Assembly: GCF_013114825.1 (NCBI RefSeq) | Contig: NZ_JAAVLX010000006.1 | Location: 62,001 to 126,000, forward strand | Direction of reading: 5' to 3' | DNA length: 64,000 bases | DNA from: Bradyrhizobium australiense | GTDB lineage: Bacteria; Pseudomonadota; Alphaproteobacteria; Rhizobiales; Xanthobacteraceae | Shown here: in pieces, positions 42,778 through 50,983 of the stretch | Layout: each line of letters starts with the position of its first letter | Numbering within the stretch: position 1 is the first letter of the stretch | Made by a program: the position numbers and the translations under genes | The notes under the pieces: generated by a model | Told to the model about the DNA's origin: nothing | What the model saw: only the letters and a program-made list of their open reading frames with translations | Databases searched by the model: none

Positions 42778-43107
42778 CAGACACTGGCCTCTCATTTAAC
42801 GGGACGCAGATCGAGCGAGCATTCGCTAAAGGCTTGCCCGCACACTGCTAGGTACCGAAGCTGACCGGGGTGACGAGGCAGGTGGCGCCGACGACCGGGA
42901 GGAACAATCGTGCGTTGCGCCGGTAATTCAATCGATAGGCATCCTGCCTCGACGCGCCAAGATTAAAGTGCGTGCGCGCCGAGCTCAATTGTACCGAGGT
43001 AAGCCGCCGGTATCAAAACGGATGGACCTGCTATACGAAGGTTTATGATTCGGCTTCGCGGTGAGGCCGCGGGCGGTAGGTTTCATCCGAACGGCGACGC
43101 GGCTGCG
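42778..43107. other. Intergenic stretch without a recognised feature
   Basis: About 330 bases between the NYN gene start and the globin gene stop. One GGAAC-N17-GTA lies at 42902-42926 on the plus strand but has no gene downstream. No terminator or hairpin with a T-run was seen. Confidence 0.4.
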
Positions 43108-43668
43108 TCAACCGCGCTTGGCACCCGCGACGTAGCCGGCGGTAACCTCGTCCTTGTGGGCGGCGAAGGCTGCGAGGACCTCATCCTTCTCGCGCTTCGG
43201 CAACTTGAAGAAGCTCAGCGTCCGCCCGAGCTCGGCTGCCACCTCATCGAATTCCGCAGGCGAAATCCGCAAGTTCCGGTGGGCCTCCTCGAGGCCAACC
43301 GGCGTCTTGCCGGGCCTGGTCGCGGTGAACTGGAACGGGCCGCCCGCAACGTTGCAGACCCAAAGCGTCCGCATGAATTTGAGGCCGGGCAGCCTTTGCA
43401 AGTTCTTGGTGTGCCATTCCCGCAGTTGCGGGTTCTTGGATTTTTGGCCGACGATGGGATTCTTCACGACAGCATCGCTGAAGTGATCGATGACGGCTGC
43501 GATGGCGAACACGCCGCCCAGCCGTTCATACAGACTTTTCTCCGGCGTTGCGTCCTTGGCCTGCGCGTGGGCGTTGTCGGCCGTTGCCAAAGCCGCCGGC
43601 GCGGCGGTGAGTGCCAGTGCCGCGACCACGCTGCGTCTGGAAATCGAAGTCGAACGAGCCTTTGCCAT
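43108..43668 (-). CDS. Truncated hemoglobin with twin-arginine export signal
   Basis: The first 36 residues form a Tat-type signal (SISRRSVVAALALTAAPAAL, ending near AHAQA). The rest is a truncated globin: SLYERLGGVFAIAAVIDHF, the heme-binding segment with a proximal His in EEAHRNLRIS, and FDEVAAELGRTLSFF. Most truncated hemoglobins are cytoplasmic, so an exported form that arrives folded with heme through Tat is unusual. It may handle NO, O2 or peroxide in the periplasm. GGAGGT precedes the ATG. Confidence 0.85.
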   Translation of the reverse strand: MAKARSTSISRRSVVAALALTAAPAALATADNAHAQAKDATPEKSLYERLGGVFAIAAVIDHFSDAVVKNPIVGQKSKNPQLREWHTKNLQRLPGLKFMRTLWVCNVAGGPFQFTATRPGKTPVGLEEAHRNLRISPAEFDEVAAELGRTLSFFKLPKREKDEVLAAFAAHKDEVTAGYVAGAKRG

Positions 43669-43998
43669 TGGTTACCTCCATGGTGTGGGTACGAAAGGCA
43701 TCACCGTCCGGGCGCCTGGCGCGCTGAACCAGCTCGGTATCGTCCGGTACAAATGGGCCGAAGCCCGTTGCGGCATCGGCGCTCTCCTCGCCGTCCCACT
43801 TGGATGGCGCTGGAAGAAAAACGTTCCTGATAAAATCGGGCTGGCCGGCGTTTCTCGTTGCGCTCCACAAGAGCTTTCGGAACGCCCGGGCTCTCGCCTT
43901 CTGCAAACGCCAGCGCCACACCGCCGAGCACCACGACTAGGGCCGCGATCTCACGCCGAGGCGGCTCGATAGTCCGCGCGCGCATGGCTCTTTGCGCG
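43669..43998. other. Intergenic region with broken coding traces
   Basis: A minus-strand frame from 43985 begins with a hydrophobic stretch (IAALVVVLGGVALAFAEG) and then loses sense. An overlapping frame contains PSKWDGEESADAATGFGPFV and runs into the globin start. This could be a small frameshifted membrane gene or noise; I cannot assign it. Confidence 0.3.
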
Positions 43999-44033
43999 AA
44001 AAAAATCCGGCGCGCTACTCAAGCGCGCCGGAT
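43999..44033 (-). terminator. Intrinsic terminator after phyR
   Basis: ATCCGGCGCGCT (44005-44016) pairs with AGCGCGCCGGAT (44022-44033), 12 base pairs with a five-base loop, and seven T follow on the minus strand, 30 bases after the phyR stop. Confidence 0.92.
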
Positions 44034-44062
44034 CGTTCCTACTCTACGCTACAAGGCTTCCG

Positions 44063-44869
44063 TCAGCCGGTGGCCGCGCGCGGTGCGCGGTTGCGCGAGT
44101 TGCGCTGGAAGAACAGCGCCTGGCTCGCGACCGCCGAGACCATCGCGGGCTGGAACGGTTTCGAGATCAGGAACGCGGGCTCCGGGCGCTCGCCGGTCAG
44201 GAAGCGCTCGGGGTAAGCGGTGATGAACACCACCGGCACCTCGAACGCGCGCAGCAATTCGTTGACGGCATCGAGGCCCGACGAGCCGTCGGCGAGCTGG
44301 ATGTCGGCGAGGATCAGGCCGGGCTTCTTGTTTTTCGCCAGCGCCACCGCGTCGGCATGGGTGCGCGCGACGCCGATGACGTTATGGCCGAGATTCTTCA
44401 CGAGGCTCTCGAGATCCATCGCGATGAAAGTCTCGTCCTCGATGATCAGGACGTCGGTGGCGATTTCCGCCGCCATCTCGCGGCCGGCGGCATCCGTCAA
44501 CGCGCGGGTCTCGGCGATATCGATATTGAGAATGAACGCCACCTCTTCCTCGGAGAAGCCTTCGAGCGACAGCAACAAGAAAGCCTGCCGCGGCAGCGGC
44601 GTGATGTTCGACAGCCGCCGCTCCGGCGGCAGCGCCAATGTGGCGACATCAGGATTCTCGTTGAGCGAGACCGAATTCCAGATCTGGGTGAACAGCTTGA
44701 ACAGCCCGGCGCGCGGGCCGTACCGTTCGTCCAGCAGCGAGGCATCCTGCAACAGGGCCTCCAACATGGCGGCCACATAGGCATCGCCCGAGGCCTGATT
44801 TCCGGTGAGCGCACGGGCATAGCGCCGCAACAGCGGCAGATGTTCAGCAACGAGCTGTGATCGGGACAT
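44063..44869 (-). CDS. phyR: General stress response regulator PhyR
   Basis: The protein of 269 residues has the unusual PhyR order: an N-terminal ECF-sigma-like domain (about 1-125, with LSLEGFSEEEVAFILNIDI as the sigma-4-like helix) and a C-terminal receiver (about 138-255). The receiver has paired acids in LIIEDE, phospho-acceptor Asp about 189 in LILADIQLADG, FITAYP and SKPF. Phosphorylation lets the sigma-like domain capture NepR and free EcfG. ATG 44869 is favoured by AAGGA spacing; 44875 is the alternative. It is divergent from nepR-ecfG. Confidence 0.95.
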   Translation of the reverse strand: MSRSQLVAEHLPLLRRYARALTGNQASGDAYVAAMLEALLQDASLLDERYGPRAGLFKLFTQIWNSVSLNENPDVATLALPPERRLSNITPLPRQAFLLLSLEGFSEEEVAFILNIDIAETRALTDAAGREMAAEIATDVLIIEDETFIAMDLESLVKNLGHNVIGVARTHADAVALAKNKKPGLILADIQLADGSSGLDAVNELLRAFEVPVVFITAYPERFLTGERPEPAFLISKPFQPAMVSAVASQALFFQRNSRNRAPRAATG

Positions 44870-45013
44870 CCCCATTCATCCTTGTCTTGGGCCGTATCCT
44901 TGGCCGTACTTAGGGTCGCATATGGGCGGACGTAACCTCGAGCGCCGCGTCCGGCGCCAATTTAAGCCTGAAGCCTTCGATTCGGGGGGACCCGGTTCCC
45001 CTGTCACCCCGAC

Positions 45014-45038
45014 TACTCGCGGACGGCAAAAAAGTTCC
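45014..45038 (-). promoter_or_regulatory. Weak sigma-EcfG-like promoter facing phyR
   Basis: Minus-strand GGAAC (45038-45034), 17 bases, GTA (45016-45014) in place of GTT. A second minus GGAAC at 45050-45046 has no GTT partner. phyR is expected to be self-regulated through EcfG, which supports this site despite the mismatch. Confidence 0.5.
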
Positions 45039-45058
45039 AGAAAAAGTTCCCAGAATTC

Positions 45059-45083
45059 GGAACCTTCCGCAGATATTCGCATT
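45059..45083 (+). promoter_or_regulatory. Weak sigma-EcfG-like promoter facing nepR-ecfG
   Basis: GGAAC (45059-45063), 17 bases, ATT (45081-45083), one base off GTT. GTTCC and GGAAC at 45046-45063 form a palindrome, placing two opposite -35 boxes back to back. Confidence 0.45.
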
Positions 45084-45178
45084 AGCCTTTGACCTATAAC
45101 GCGGCGGCCTAGGCCCAATTTCGAGGTAACCTCTTGAAACCACAGAGAATTAACTCTCGGGGAAGCGTGGATCAGACC

Positions 45179-45370
45179 ATGAAGGAAGCAAAAAAGCAGG
45201 GCGGGCTCAACGCCGAGATTCAATCGAGGATCGGGCACCAGCTCCGCGCCATGTATGACGATGTGGTCCGACAAGGCGTGCCGGACCGCTTTGCTGAGCT
45301 GATCCGAAAGCTCGACGGGCCGGAAGCGGCGGCGGCCCAAATCGACAAAACAGATGAGGGGAGGGACTAA
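45179..45370 (+). CDS. nepR: Anti-sigma factor NepR
   Basis: A small 63-residue protein with the NepR core LNAEIQSRIGHQLRAMYDDVVRQGVPDRFAELIRKLD (key residues: IGHQLR, YDDV, VPDRF, LI..LD). It holds EcfG inactive until phospho-PhyR takes it away. Start ATG 45179 is used; an in-frame TTG at 45134 or GTG at 45167 would lengthen a non-conserved N-terminus. The stop overlaps the ecfG start (TAATG), so synthesis of the anti-sigma and sigma is coupled. Confidence 0.9.
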   Translation: MKEAKKQGGLNAEIQSRIGHQLRAMYDDVVRQGVPDRFAELIRKLDGPEAAAAQIDKTDEGRD

Positions 45371-45918
45371 TGCCTCTCACCGATTCACTTCGCGACGACA
45401 TTTTAGCGTCGGTACCGAGCCTGCGCGCGTTCGCGATCTCGCTGTCAGGCAATGGCGACCGTGCGGACGACCTGGTGCAGGAAACGTTGCTGCGCGCCAT
45501 TGCCAATATCGACTCGTTCCAGCCCGGCTCGAACCTGCCGGCCTGGTTGTTCACCATCTTGCGCAACCTGTTCCGCTCGGACTATCGCAAGCGGCGGCGC
45601 GAGGTGGAGGACGCCGAGGGCAATTACGCGAAAACTTTGAAGACCCAGCCGGCGCAAAACGCGCATTTGGAGTTCGAGGAGTTTCGCAACGCGCTCGACA
45701 AGCTGCCGCAGGATCAGCGCGAAGCGTTGATCCTGGTCGGCGCCTCCGGCTTCTCCTACGAGGACGCCGCCGCCATCTGCGGCTGCGCGGTCGGCACCAT
45801 CAAGAGCCGCGTCAACCGCGCACGCTCGAAGCTCTCAGCGTTGCTCTATGTGGAGGGCGCAGAGGATTTTGGACCTGACGAGACCGTGCGCGCCGTGATC
45901 GGCGGCAATGGCGGCTGA
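45370..45918 (+). CDS. ecfG: General stress ECF sigma factor EcfG
   Basis: An ECF sigma factor of 182 residues: region 2 with DRADDLVQETLLRAIANIDSF and LPAWLFTILRNLFRSDYRK, and region 4 with LPQDQREALILVGASGFSYEDAA and GTIKSRVNRARSKLS. The group is EcfG because it sits behind nepR and opposite phyR. It directs RNA polymerase to GGAAC-N16/17-GTT promoters, seven of which occur in this window. The leading overlap with nepR and the terminator at 45942 define a two-gene unit. Confidence 0.95.
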   Translation: MPLTDSLRDDILASVPSLRAFAISLSGNGDRADDLVQETLLRAIANIDSFQPGSNLPAWLFTILRNLFRSDYRKRRREVEDAEGNYAKTLKTQPAQNAHLEFEEFRNALDKLPQDQREALILVGASGFSYEDAAAICGCAVGTIKSRVNRARSKLSALLYVEGAEDFGPDETVRAVIGGNGG

Positions 45919-45941
45919 GTGAGGCGATCGCGACGACACGG

Positions 45942-45970
45942 AAAGGCGGCCCGAGCGGGCCGCCTTTTTT
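45942..45970 (+). terminator. Intrinsic terminator after ecfG
   Basis: AAAGGCGGCCC (45942-45952) pairs with GGGCCGCCTTT over the loop GAGC and runs into six T (to 45970). Confidence 0.93.
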
Positions 45971-46027
45971 GTTTGATGTGATGCGTAGTTTGATGACGGA
46001 TTAACGCGTGCGCTTGCGGAGGGGTTC

Positions 46028-46170
46028 CGGCGCGATCGTCTCCAACGATGGAGTCCCTGCGAACGCAGGGATCGATACGCCGCGGCCGACGGAAGTGGCA
46101 CAATGCGAAACGGCTTGTCTCACAGTTCACAGCGGTGGTTATGGGTCCCTGCGTTCGACGGGCGGATGGG
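46028..46170. repeat. Intergenic palindromic repeat
   Basis: GGAGTCCCTGCGAACGCAGG and GTGGTTATGGGTCCCTGCG are parts of the same family as 8359-8493. It separates ecfG from the convergent kinase gene. Confidence 0.6.
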
Positions 46171-46177
46171 GCGAGCC

Positions 46178-47908
46178 TCAGCGCGCCGGCCGGACCGGCG
46201 CGGAAATCTCGCCGGTCCTGTCGCGCTCGGTCATATCGACCACCGTCATCATCGGCGCGGTCAGTTCGTAGACGTAGCTGACATCGGTGAAGTAGCGTTT
46301 TGCGGTGCCGCCGAGCGCTTCGGGGGCGACGCGGTCGAGCAGGATCAGGCCGAAATCCGAGTCTTCGCGCCGCGTCGCCGCGCTGGTGTTGAACTCTTCC
46401 CAGCGGAAATGAAAGACCGTATCCGGCTCCTCGCCGCTGATTTCCCAGTTTGCGACGATGTGCGGGTGCTTGCCGACCAGCGACAGGCCCTCGTCGGAGT
46501 GCGAAGCCAGTTCGAAAAACAGCAGCGAGAGCGACTGCGCGGCGCGCGCGCTGACGGCGATATCCGGGCCGTTGACGACGATGCGGTCGGCATGCGGGAT
46601 CGCGCGCGACTCGAACAGGCCCTTGAGCTTCACGCCCTGCCACTGGCTTTCACTGAGCAGCGTCACCACGTTCGACATCGCGTGAATGCGGCCGATCAAT
46701 AGCTCGCGCGACACATCCATGTCGGAGCCGTGACGCAGTGTGCGCGTCACGATCGACTGGATCACGGCGAGGATGTTCTTGACGCGGTGATTGAGCTCGT
46801 CGATGACGGCGGTCAAGCGCCGCTCGAAACCGATCCGCACCTGGATCTCGCGGCTGAGCCGCAGATTGTTGTAGGCGACATAGCCGAACAGCCCGCAGAC
46901 GATGCCGGTGAGCGCCAGCCCAATGGCCGCCACGACGATCGCGGTCTGCTGCGCACGCTGCGCGGCATTGTTCTTGGCGTAATAGCCGAGCGACCAGTCG
47001 CGACTGCCGAACGTCACCGTCCGCACCACCGACGGCAACGGATCGCCCTGCCTCACCGCCCGCAGGGTGACGACGCCCTGGTCGTTGGCAACGTATTCGT
47101 CGTTGGCGTCATCGGGGTCCTTCAGCACCACTGAAAACAGCGAGCGGTCGTCATCGGTCAGCATCAAGGGCGCCAGCTCGTAGGAAAACGTGACGAAGCC
47201 GGCCGGCTCCGAACTGCCCTCCAGCAGAATCGGAGACGCCAGCACGAGACCGATCGGCCCGTTCTGGCGCAACAGTGGGATCGGATCCGACGCCAGCGGC
47301 TTTCCGGCCGCCGCCGCCTGCGCCAGCATCGGCCCGATCACCGAGTGCCGGTCGTAGGCGCGGCCAGGAAAACCGAGTGTGTCCGGACTGCGCGGCTCGA
47401 GGTCCATCAGCACGTCGATCGGCTTATTGATGGTCCGGATATCCAGCGGCTTGTCGTCAAAATCCCTGATCGTTGGGTTGGTGAAGCCGGCCCCCTTCAG
47501 CTCCGCCTGCGCAGCCGCCAGATCGCTCGGCTTGAGCCGCGCGATCCAGGACGCGATCACAAAATCGGTCTTGAAGGCATAGATCGCCGAGCGCAGCGGC
47601 TGCAGCATGTTGGCCTTCACCACCGAAGACGTGCGAAACAATCCAGATGCAACGCGGGCGAGTAATTCGCGCTCGGTCAGCCGGTCCTGCACCAGGCTGG
47701 CGTGAACGTCGATGGCGCGCGACAGCGCGATGCCGTCGATCGCCAGTTCCTGCTCGTGGACGCGATAGGCTGCGAGACCGGAAAGCAAAACTCCGATCAG
47801 CGCGATAAAGCCGATAATGAAGCCCAGCCGAACCACTCGCTTACTCAGGAATGACGTGTTGGCGAAGACGTATTGGAAGCATTTCGAGGTCTGCCGGGGC
47901 AGAGACAC
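46178..47908 (-). CDS. HWE/HisKA_2-type sensor histidine kinase beside the PhyR locus, with altered N-box
   Basis: A 576-residue membrane kinase. Helices at about 28-48 and 322-346 enclose a periplasmic sensor of CHASE type. The dimerisation box DELNHRVKNILAVIQSI carries the phospho-accepting His at about 374, and WEE with FGLILLDRV ... EALGGTA marks the HWE catalytic domain. The N-box reads ELASHSDEG where relatives have ELATNA, so the Mg-ATP Asn is replaced by His. Its place beside phyR/nepR/ecfG makes it a PhyK candidate, but kinase activity is uncertain. The start is GTG at 47908; no ATG is available before the first helix. Confidence 0.85.
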   Translation of the reverse strand: MSLPRQTSKCFQYVFANTSFLSKRVVRLGFIIGFIALIGVLLSGLAAYRVHEQELAIDGIALSRAIDVHASLVQDRLTERELLARVASGLFRTSSVVKANMLQPLRSAIYAFKTDFVIASWIARLKPSDLAAAQAELKGAGFTNPTIRDFDDKPLDIRTINKPIDVLMDLEPRSPDTLGFPGRAYDRHSVIGPMLAQAAAAGKPLASDPIPLLRQNGPIGLVLASPILLEGSSEPAGFVTFSYELAPLMLTDDDRSLFSVVLKDPDDANDEYVANDQGVVTLRAVRQGDPLPSVVRTVTFGSRDWSLGYYAKNNAAQRAQQTAIVVAAIGLALTGIVCGLFGYVAYNNLRLSREIQVRIGFERRLTAVIDELNHRVKNILAVIQSIVTRTLRHGSDMDVSRELLIGRIHAMSNVVTLLSESQWQGVKLKGLFESRAIPHADRIVVNGPDIAVSARAAQSLSLLFFELASHSDEGLSLVGKHPHIVANWEISGEEPDTVFHFRWEEFNTSAATRREDSDFGLILLDRVAPEALGGTAKRYFTDVSYVYELTAPMMTVVDMTERDRTGEISAPVRPAR

Positions 47909-48390
47909 ATGGCAATAGCGCGAAGGCCAAGCGCGGCGAATATGACGGAGCGATCATCAGCACGCAACTGACAGCTTGGCAGCGGACAAATAACACGGCC
48001 GCCATTTACGCTGATTTGGCGGCGCCAGAAGTTGATAATCGGACAGCGTCGATTTGGTTCCTGCGAGGACGGACAAATCCAAGGGCTGCGGCGGCGGACC
48101 GTATATTAATGTTAACGCGCCACTCACCGGCCGCTGGCCCGAGCGCTTGTCCAGCCGCCTGCTCGCTGGGCGGGCTAGCCGGCGCCGGCCATCTTTGCTC
48201 CCTCTCCCCGTTGTTCACGGGGACAGGGTCGGGATGAGGGGCTCTATCCACGAGCGAAGTTTGTCGAGAGACCCGTCCCGCCTCAGATGCAGACCTACTG
48301 AGAGAGGTGGCTCTTTCAACTAGCAGCAGACTCGCGGATACACCCTCACCCCGGCCCTCTTCCCGCAAGTGCGGGGCGAGGGGGCTCGGC
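47909..48390. repeat. Repeat-containing intergenic region
   Basis: The first 280 bases hold no recognised gene or site. From about 48195, CCCTCTCCCCGTTGTTCACG with GGGGACAGGGTCGGGATGAG and, near 48340-48385, ACACCCTCACCCCGGCCCTC with GCGGGGCGAGGG form an imperfect repeat pair after ureG. Short frames here are read-outs of the repeat. Confidence 0.55.
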
Positions 48391-49023
48391 CTACCGCGCC
48401 TTCACGGCCGGGCGCAGGCCGCCCTTGGTCTCGATGAAGCCGATGATGCGATCGAGCCCCTCGCTCTTCTTCAAATTGGTCATCACGAACGGCCGCCCGC
48501 CGCGCATCCGTTTGGCGTCAGTCTCCATCTTCTCCAGCGACGCGCCGACATAAGGCGCCAGGTCGATCTTGTTGATGACGAGGAGGTCCGAGCGGGTGAT
48601 ACCAGGCCCGCCCTTGGAGGGGATCTTGTCGCCGGCTGCGACGTCGATCACGTAGATCGTGAGATCGGCGAGTTCGGGCGAAAACGTCGCGGCGAGATTA
48701 TCGCCGCCGGATTCGATCAGCACCAGGTCGAGATCGGGAAATTTCGCGCGCATGTCGGCGACCGCCGCGAGATTCATCGAGGCGTCCTCGCGGATCGCGG
48801 TGTGCGGGCAGCCGCCGGTCTCGACGCCGGCGATGCGGTCAGGCGTCAGCGAGCCCGAGCGCACCAGAAACTCCGCATCCCATTTGGTGTAGATGTCGTT
48901 GGTGATCGCGGCGATGTCGTAGCGCTCGCGCATCGATTTGCAGAGCAGGTCCATCAGCGCGGTCTTGCCGGAGCCGACGGGACCGCCGACGCCGATCCGA
49001 AGCGGGCCGTGAGGAGTTGCCAT
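48391..49023 (-). CDS. ureG: Urease accessory GTPase UreG
   Basis: A SIMIBI-class GTPase of 210 residues with GVGGPVGSGKTAL (P-loop), ESGGDNLAATFSPELADLTI, the metal-binding Cys-Pro-His in GGCPHTAIREDAS, and NKIDLAPYVGASL. It couples GTP hydrolysis to nickel delivery into the urease active site with UreD, UreF and UreE. It ends the urease gene run, 87 bases after ureF. Confidence 0.96.
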   Translation of the reverse strand: MATPHGPLRIGVGGPVGSGKTALMDLLCKSMRERYDIAAITNDIYTKWDAEFLVRSGSLTPDRIAGVETGGCPHTAIREDASMNLAAVADMRAKFPDLDLVLIESGGDNLAATFSPELADLTIYVIDVAAGDKIPSKGGPGITRSDLLVINKIDLAPYVGASLEKMETDAKRMRGGRPFVMTNLKKSEGLDRIIGFIETKGGLRPAVKAR

Positions 49024-49039
49024 GTGAGTCGCTCTCTGT

Positions 49040-49082
49040 TGTTGTCGTCCCTGAGAAAGCAGGGACCCATAATCACCGAACT
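49040..49082. repeat. Short half-copy of an intergenic repeat
   Basis: GTCGTCCCTGAGAAAGCAGG with GACCCATAATCACCG is a single arm-pair related to 8359-8493. It lies between ureF and ureG inside the operon. Confidence 0.5.
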
Positions 49083-49110
49083 TGCTCGTAGTGAAAAGCG
49101 CGGCGCGGCT

Positions 49111-49839
49111 TCATGACCGGAACAGCCGCGTATATTGCGTCTCGTGGCGGAGGCTGGCGAGATCGGCGCGGAAGGTGGCGCTGCCGAGGTCGTCCAGCGC
49201 GGCGGCGAGGGCGCGCTTCGCCGTAGACACGACGTCGGGCTCAAGGGAGGCGAGAATGCGCTGGCTGTCGGTCTGCCCGAGCGGCACCAGCCGTGCGCCA
49301 GCGGAAATCCAGTTCGAGACCAGCGCATGCAGGAAGGCATGCATCGCCGGCGCAAGCGGAACGGCATGTGCGGCGCTGACGACGCCAACCGCGACGGGAT
49401 AGACGATCGCGCTTCCGCAAGCTGCGACCATCGCGTCGATCCCGTCGCAGGCCCAGGCTGCGCGTGCAATGTCGATGAAGGCGCGGCCCTGCGTCGAGGT
49501 CTCGAGCTGGCGTTCGCGTGAGGGCACGAAGGCGGCTGCCAGTTCGGCGCTCTCGCGCAACGCGGCCTCGTCCTGCGCCGACGCGGCGCGATGCGCCTGC
49601 GCCAGAAACACGCTGTCGCAGAAACCGGAGCCGTCCGTCAGCATCGCCGCCAGCCAGTCGCGCAGCGATGCGGCGTCGGTGATATCGCCCGCTTCCACCG
49701 CCCATTCGACGCCACTGGAATAGGAGAATGCGCCGACCGGAAAGGATGGCGACAGCCAGGTCATCAACCGGTAAAGCGCGGCCGCCTCTTCCGCCGTCAT
49801 CCCGCTGCGTTCACCGGGCGAAAGCTCACTTGTGGTCAT
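49111..49839 (-). CDS. ureF: Urease accessory protein UreF
   Basis: The 242-residue all-helical protein has the UreF features: LMTWLSPSFPVGAFSYSSGVE, GWLAxML-like LRDWLAAMLTDGSG and a conserved C-terminal QxxxxRLF stretch (QYTRLF). It forms the UreD-UreF-UreG complex that activates apo-urease and checks GTPase fidelity. ATG 49839 overlaps the ureE stop by 14 bases. The longer frame up to 49995 is just the reverse reading of the His-rich ureE tail. Confidence 0.94.
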   Translation of the reverse strand: MTTSELSPGERSGMTAEEAAALYRLMTWLSPSFPVGAFSYSSGVEWAVEAGDITDAASLRDWLAAMLTDGSGFCDSVFLAQAHRAASAQDEAALRESAELAAAFVPSRERQLETSTQGRAFIDIARAAWACDGIDAMVAACGSAIVYPVAVGVVSAAHAVPLAPAMHAFLHALVSNWISAGARLVPLGQTDSQRILASLEPDVVSTAKRALAAALDDLGSATFRADLASLRHETQYTRLFRS

Positions 49840-50383
49840 GAGCATGGGAGTGATCGTGGTGGTGATGATCGTGGTCGCAATGCTCGTCATGGCGATGGTG
49901 GTGGTCATCATGGTGATGATGGCCATGGTCGTGCGCGGCATGATCATGTGCCGCCTGCGCATACGCCCCGCCTTCGGGATCGAACGGCGCCTCAATCTCG
50001 ATCACCCGCGCACCTAGCCCTTTCACCATCGTTTCGATGACGTGATCGCGGCGGATACGCAGGCCCTTTGGCATGATCTGGGTCGGCAGGTGGCGGTTGC
50101 CGAGATGCCAGGCGATGCGGACCAGATGCAGGGGATCGGCGCCGCGGATCTCGATCAGGGGCTCGGCGGCCGCGACCACTTCGATCAGCCTGCCGTCCTC
50201 CAGCACCAGCGCGTCGCCGCCGCGCAACGCCACCGCGTTCTCCAGGTCGAGCAGGAATTCCAGCCCGCGCGTACCGGTCATCGCCATTCGCCGCCGGTGC
50301 CGGTCGTCGAAATCGAGCACGACGGTATCGGCGGCTGCTTGCGTCCAGCGATGCTGGCCCAGGACTTTGGTCGCGCGGATCAT
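49826..50383 (-). CDS. ureE: Urease nickel metallochaperone UreE with His-rich tail
   Basis: UreE of about 185 residues: MIRATKVLGQHRW, the peptide-binding N-domain, and WHLGNRHLPTQIM with the conserved nickel His. The last 41 residues contain 22 His mixed with Asp (HHHHDDHHHRHDEHCDHD and similar), far beyond what catalysis needs, so it can store many Ni ions. GGAAG eight bases before 50383 supports this start over 50398. Confidence 0.93.
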   Translation of the reverse strand: MIRATKVLGQHRWTQAAADTVVLDFDDRHRRRMAMTGTRGLEFLLDLENAVALRGGDALVLEDGRLIEVVAAAEPLIEIRGADPLHLVRIAWHLGNRHLPTQIMPKGLRIRRDHVIETMVKGLGARVIEIEAPFDPEGGAYAQAAHDHAAHDHGHHHHDDHHHRHDEHCDHDHHHHDHSHAHDHK

Positions 50384-50439
50384 CGAAGCGGCTTCCATGC
50401 TAGAACGCGATGATTATTGGTTGAAGCCCCCGGTCCCCG

Positions 50440-50620
50440 ACCTCGCTTGACCTCTCCCGCTTGCGGCGGTCGAAGCTCGCTCTTAGGTCGCATCGCATCG
50501 AATAATGCGATGCGGGTGGGGAAACTCTGTCCACACGTACAGTGTCACTTGCGGAGACACCCCACCCCGGCCCTCCCCCGCAAGCGACCGCAAGCGGGAG
50601 AGGGAGCGCAGTTCCTTCGG
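50440..50620. repeat. Intergenic palindromic repeat
   Basis: CTCTCCCGCTTGCGGCGGTC is answered by GACCGCAAGCGGGAGAGG, with GCATCGCATCGAATAATGCG in the middle. It is the same class as 33340-33506 and is placed between ureE and the first monooxygenase gene. Confidence 0.7.
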
Positions 50621-50655
50621 CATCACTGGTTCGGTCTAATCTCATCTGACTATGG

Positions 50656-50955
50656 TCAGAACTTCTCCACCTTGCCGTCGCTGATGATCTCGATCACCGT
50701 CGGCGCGGTCTTCATCTGCGCGGAATATTCCCGCCACACCTTCATGTGGGGCGCACGGCCGTGGGCGTTGAGATCCTCGCGGGTCTCCCAGCGCTCCACC
50801 ACGACGTACAGATTGGGATCGTTCACGCTGATATGGCCGTCATAGGAGATGCAGCCCTTCTCCTTGAGCGTTTCGGCGGTACACGCCTTGTGCCCCCTGA
50901 TGAAGTCGTCCTTGCTTTCCGGCTTCATCGGCGTGGTGGCGATGACGTAGATCAT
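50656..50955 (-). CDS. Putative quinol monooxygenase (ABM/YgiN-like), copy 1
   Basis: A 99-residue single-domain antibiotic-biosynthesis-monooxygenase fold protein: MIYVIATTPMKPESKDDFI, CISYDGHISV, YVVVERWETREDLNAH and a late HMKVW. ABM proteins act without cofactor on quinols or aromatic substrates or degrade heme. It lies inside the urease gene run next to a paralogue of the same length. Substrate unknown. Confidence 0.83.
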   Translation of the reverse strand: MIYVIATTPMKPESKDDFIRGHKACTAETLKEKGCISYDGHISVNDPNLYVVVERWETREDLNAHGRAPHMKVWREYSAQMKTAPTVIEIISDGKVEKF

Positions 50956-50983
50956 CAGTTTACTCTCCCGTTGTCTTTTCTTG

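Noticed and set aside
42902..42926. GGAAC-N17-GTA on the plus strand
   Set aside because: One base off the EcfG consensus and no plus-strand gene follows it.
43526..43921. 131-residue minus-strand frame overlapping the globin gene
   Set aside because: It continues through the globin gene in another frame; only a short part before the globin looks gene-like, so it is noted as an unassigned trace instead.
48006..48368. 120-residue minus-strand frame after the kinase gene
   Set aside because: Reads through the 48.2-48.4 kb repeat and has no ribosome site or family features.
49832..50017. Periodic ATGATGGTGGTC-type pattern that could suggest a CRISPR or tandem array
   Set aside because: It is the codon pattern of the UreE His/Asp tail; there are no equal spacers.
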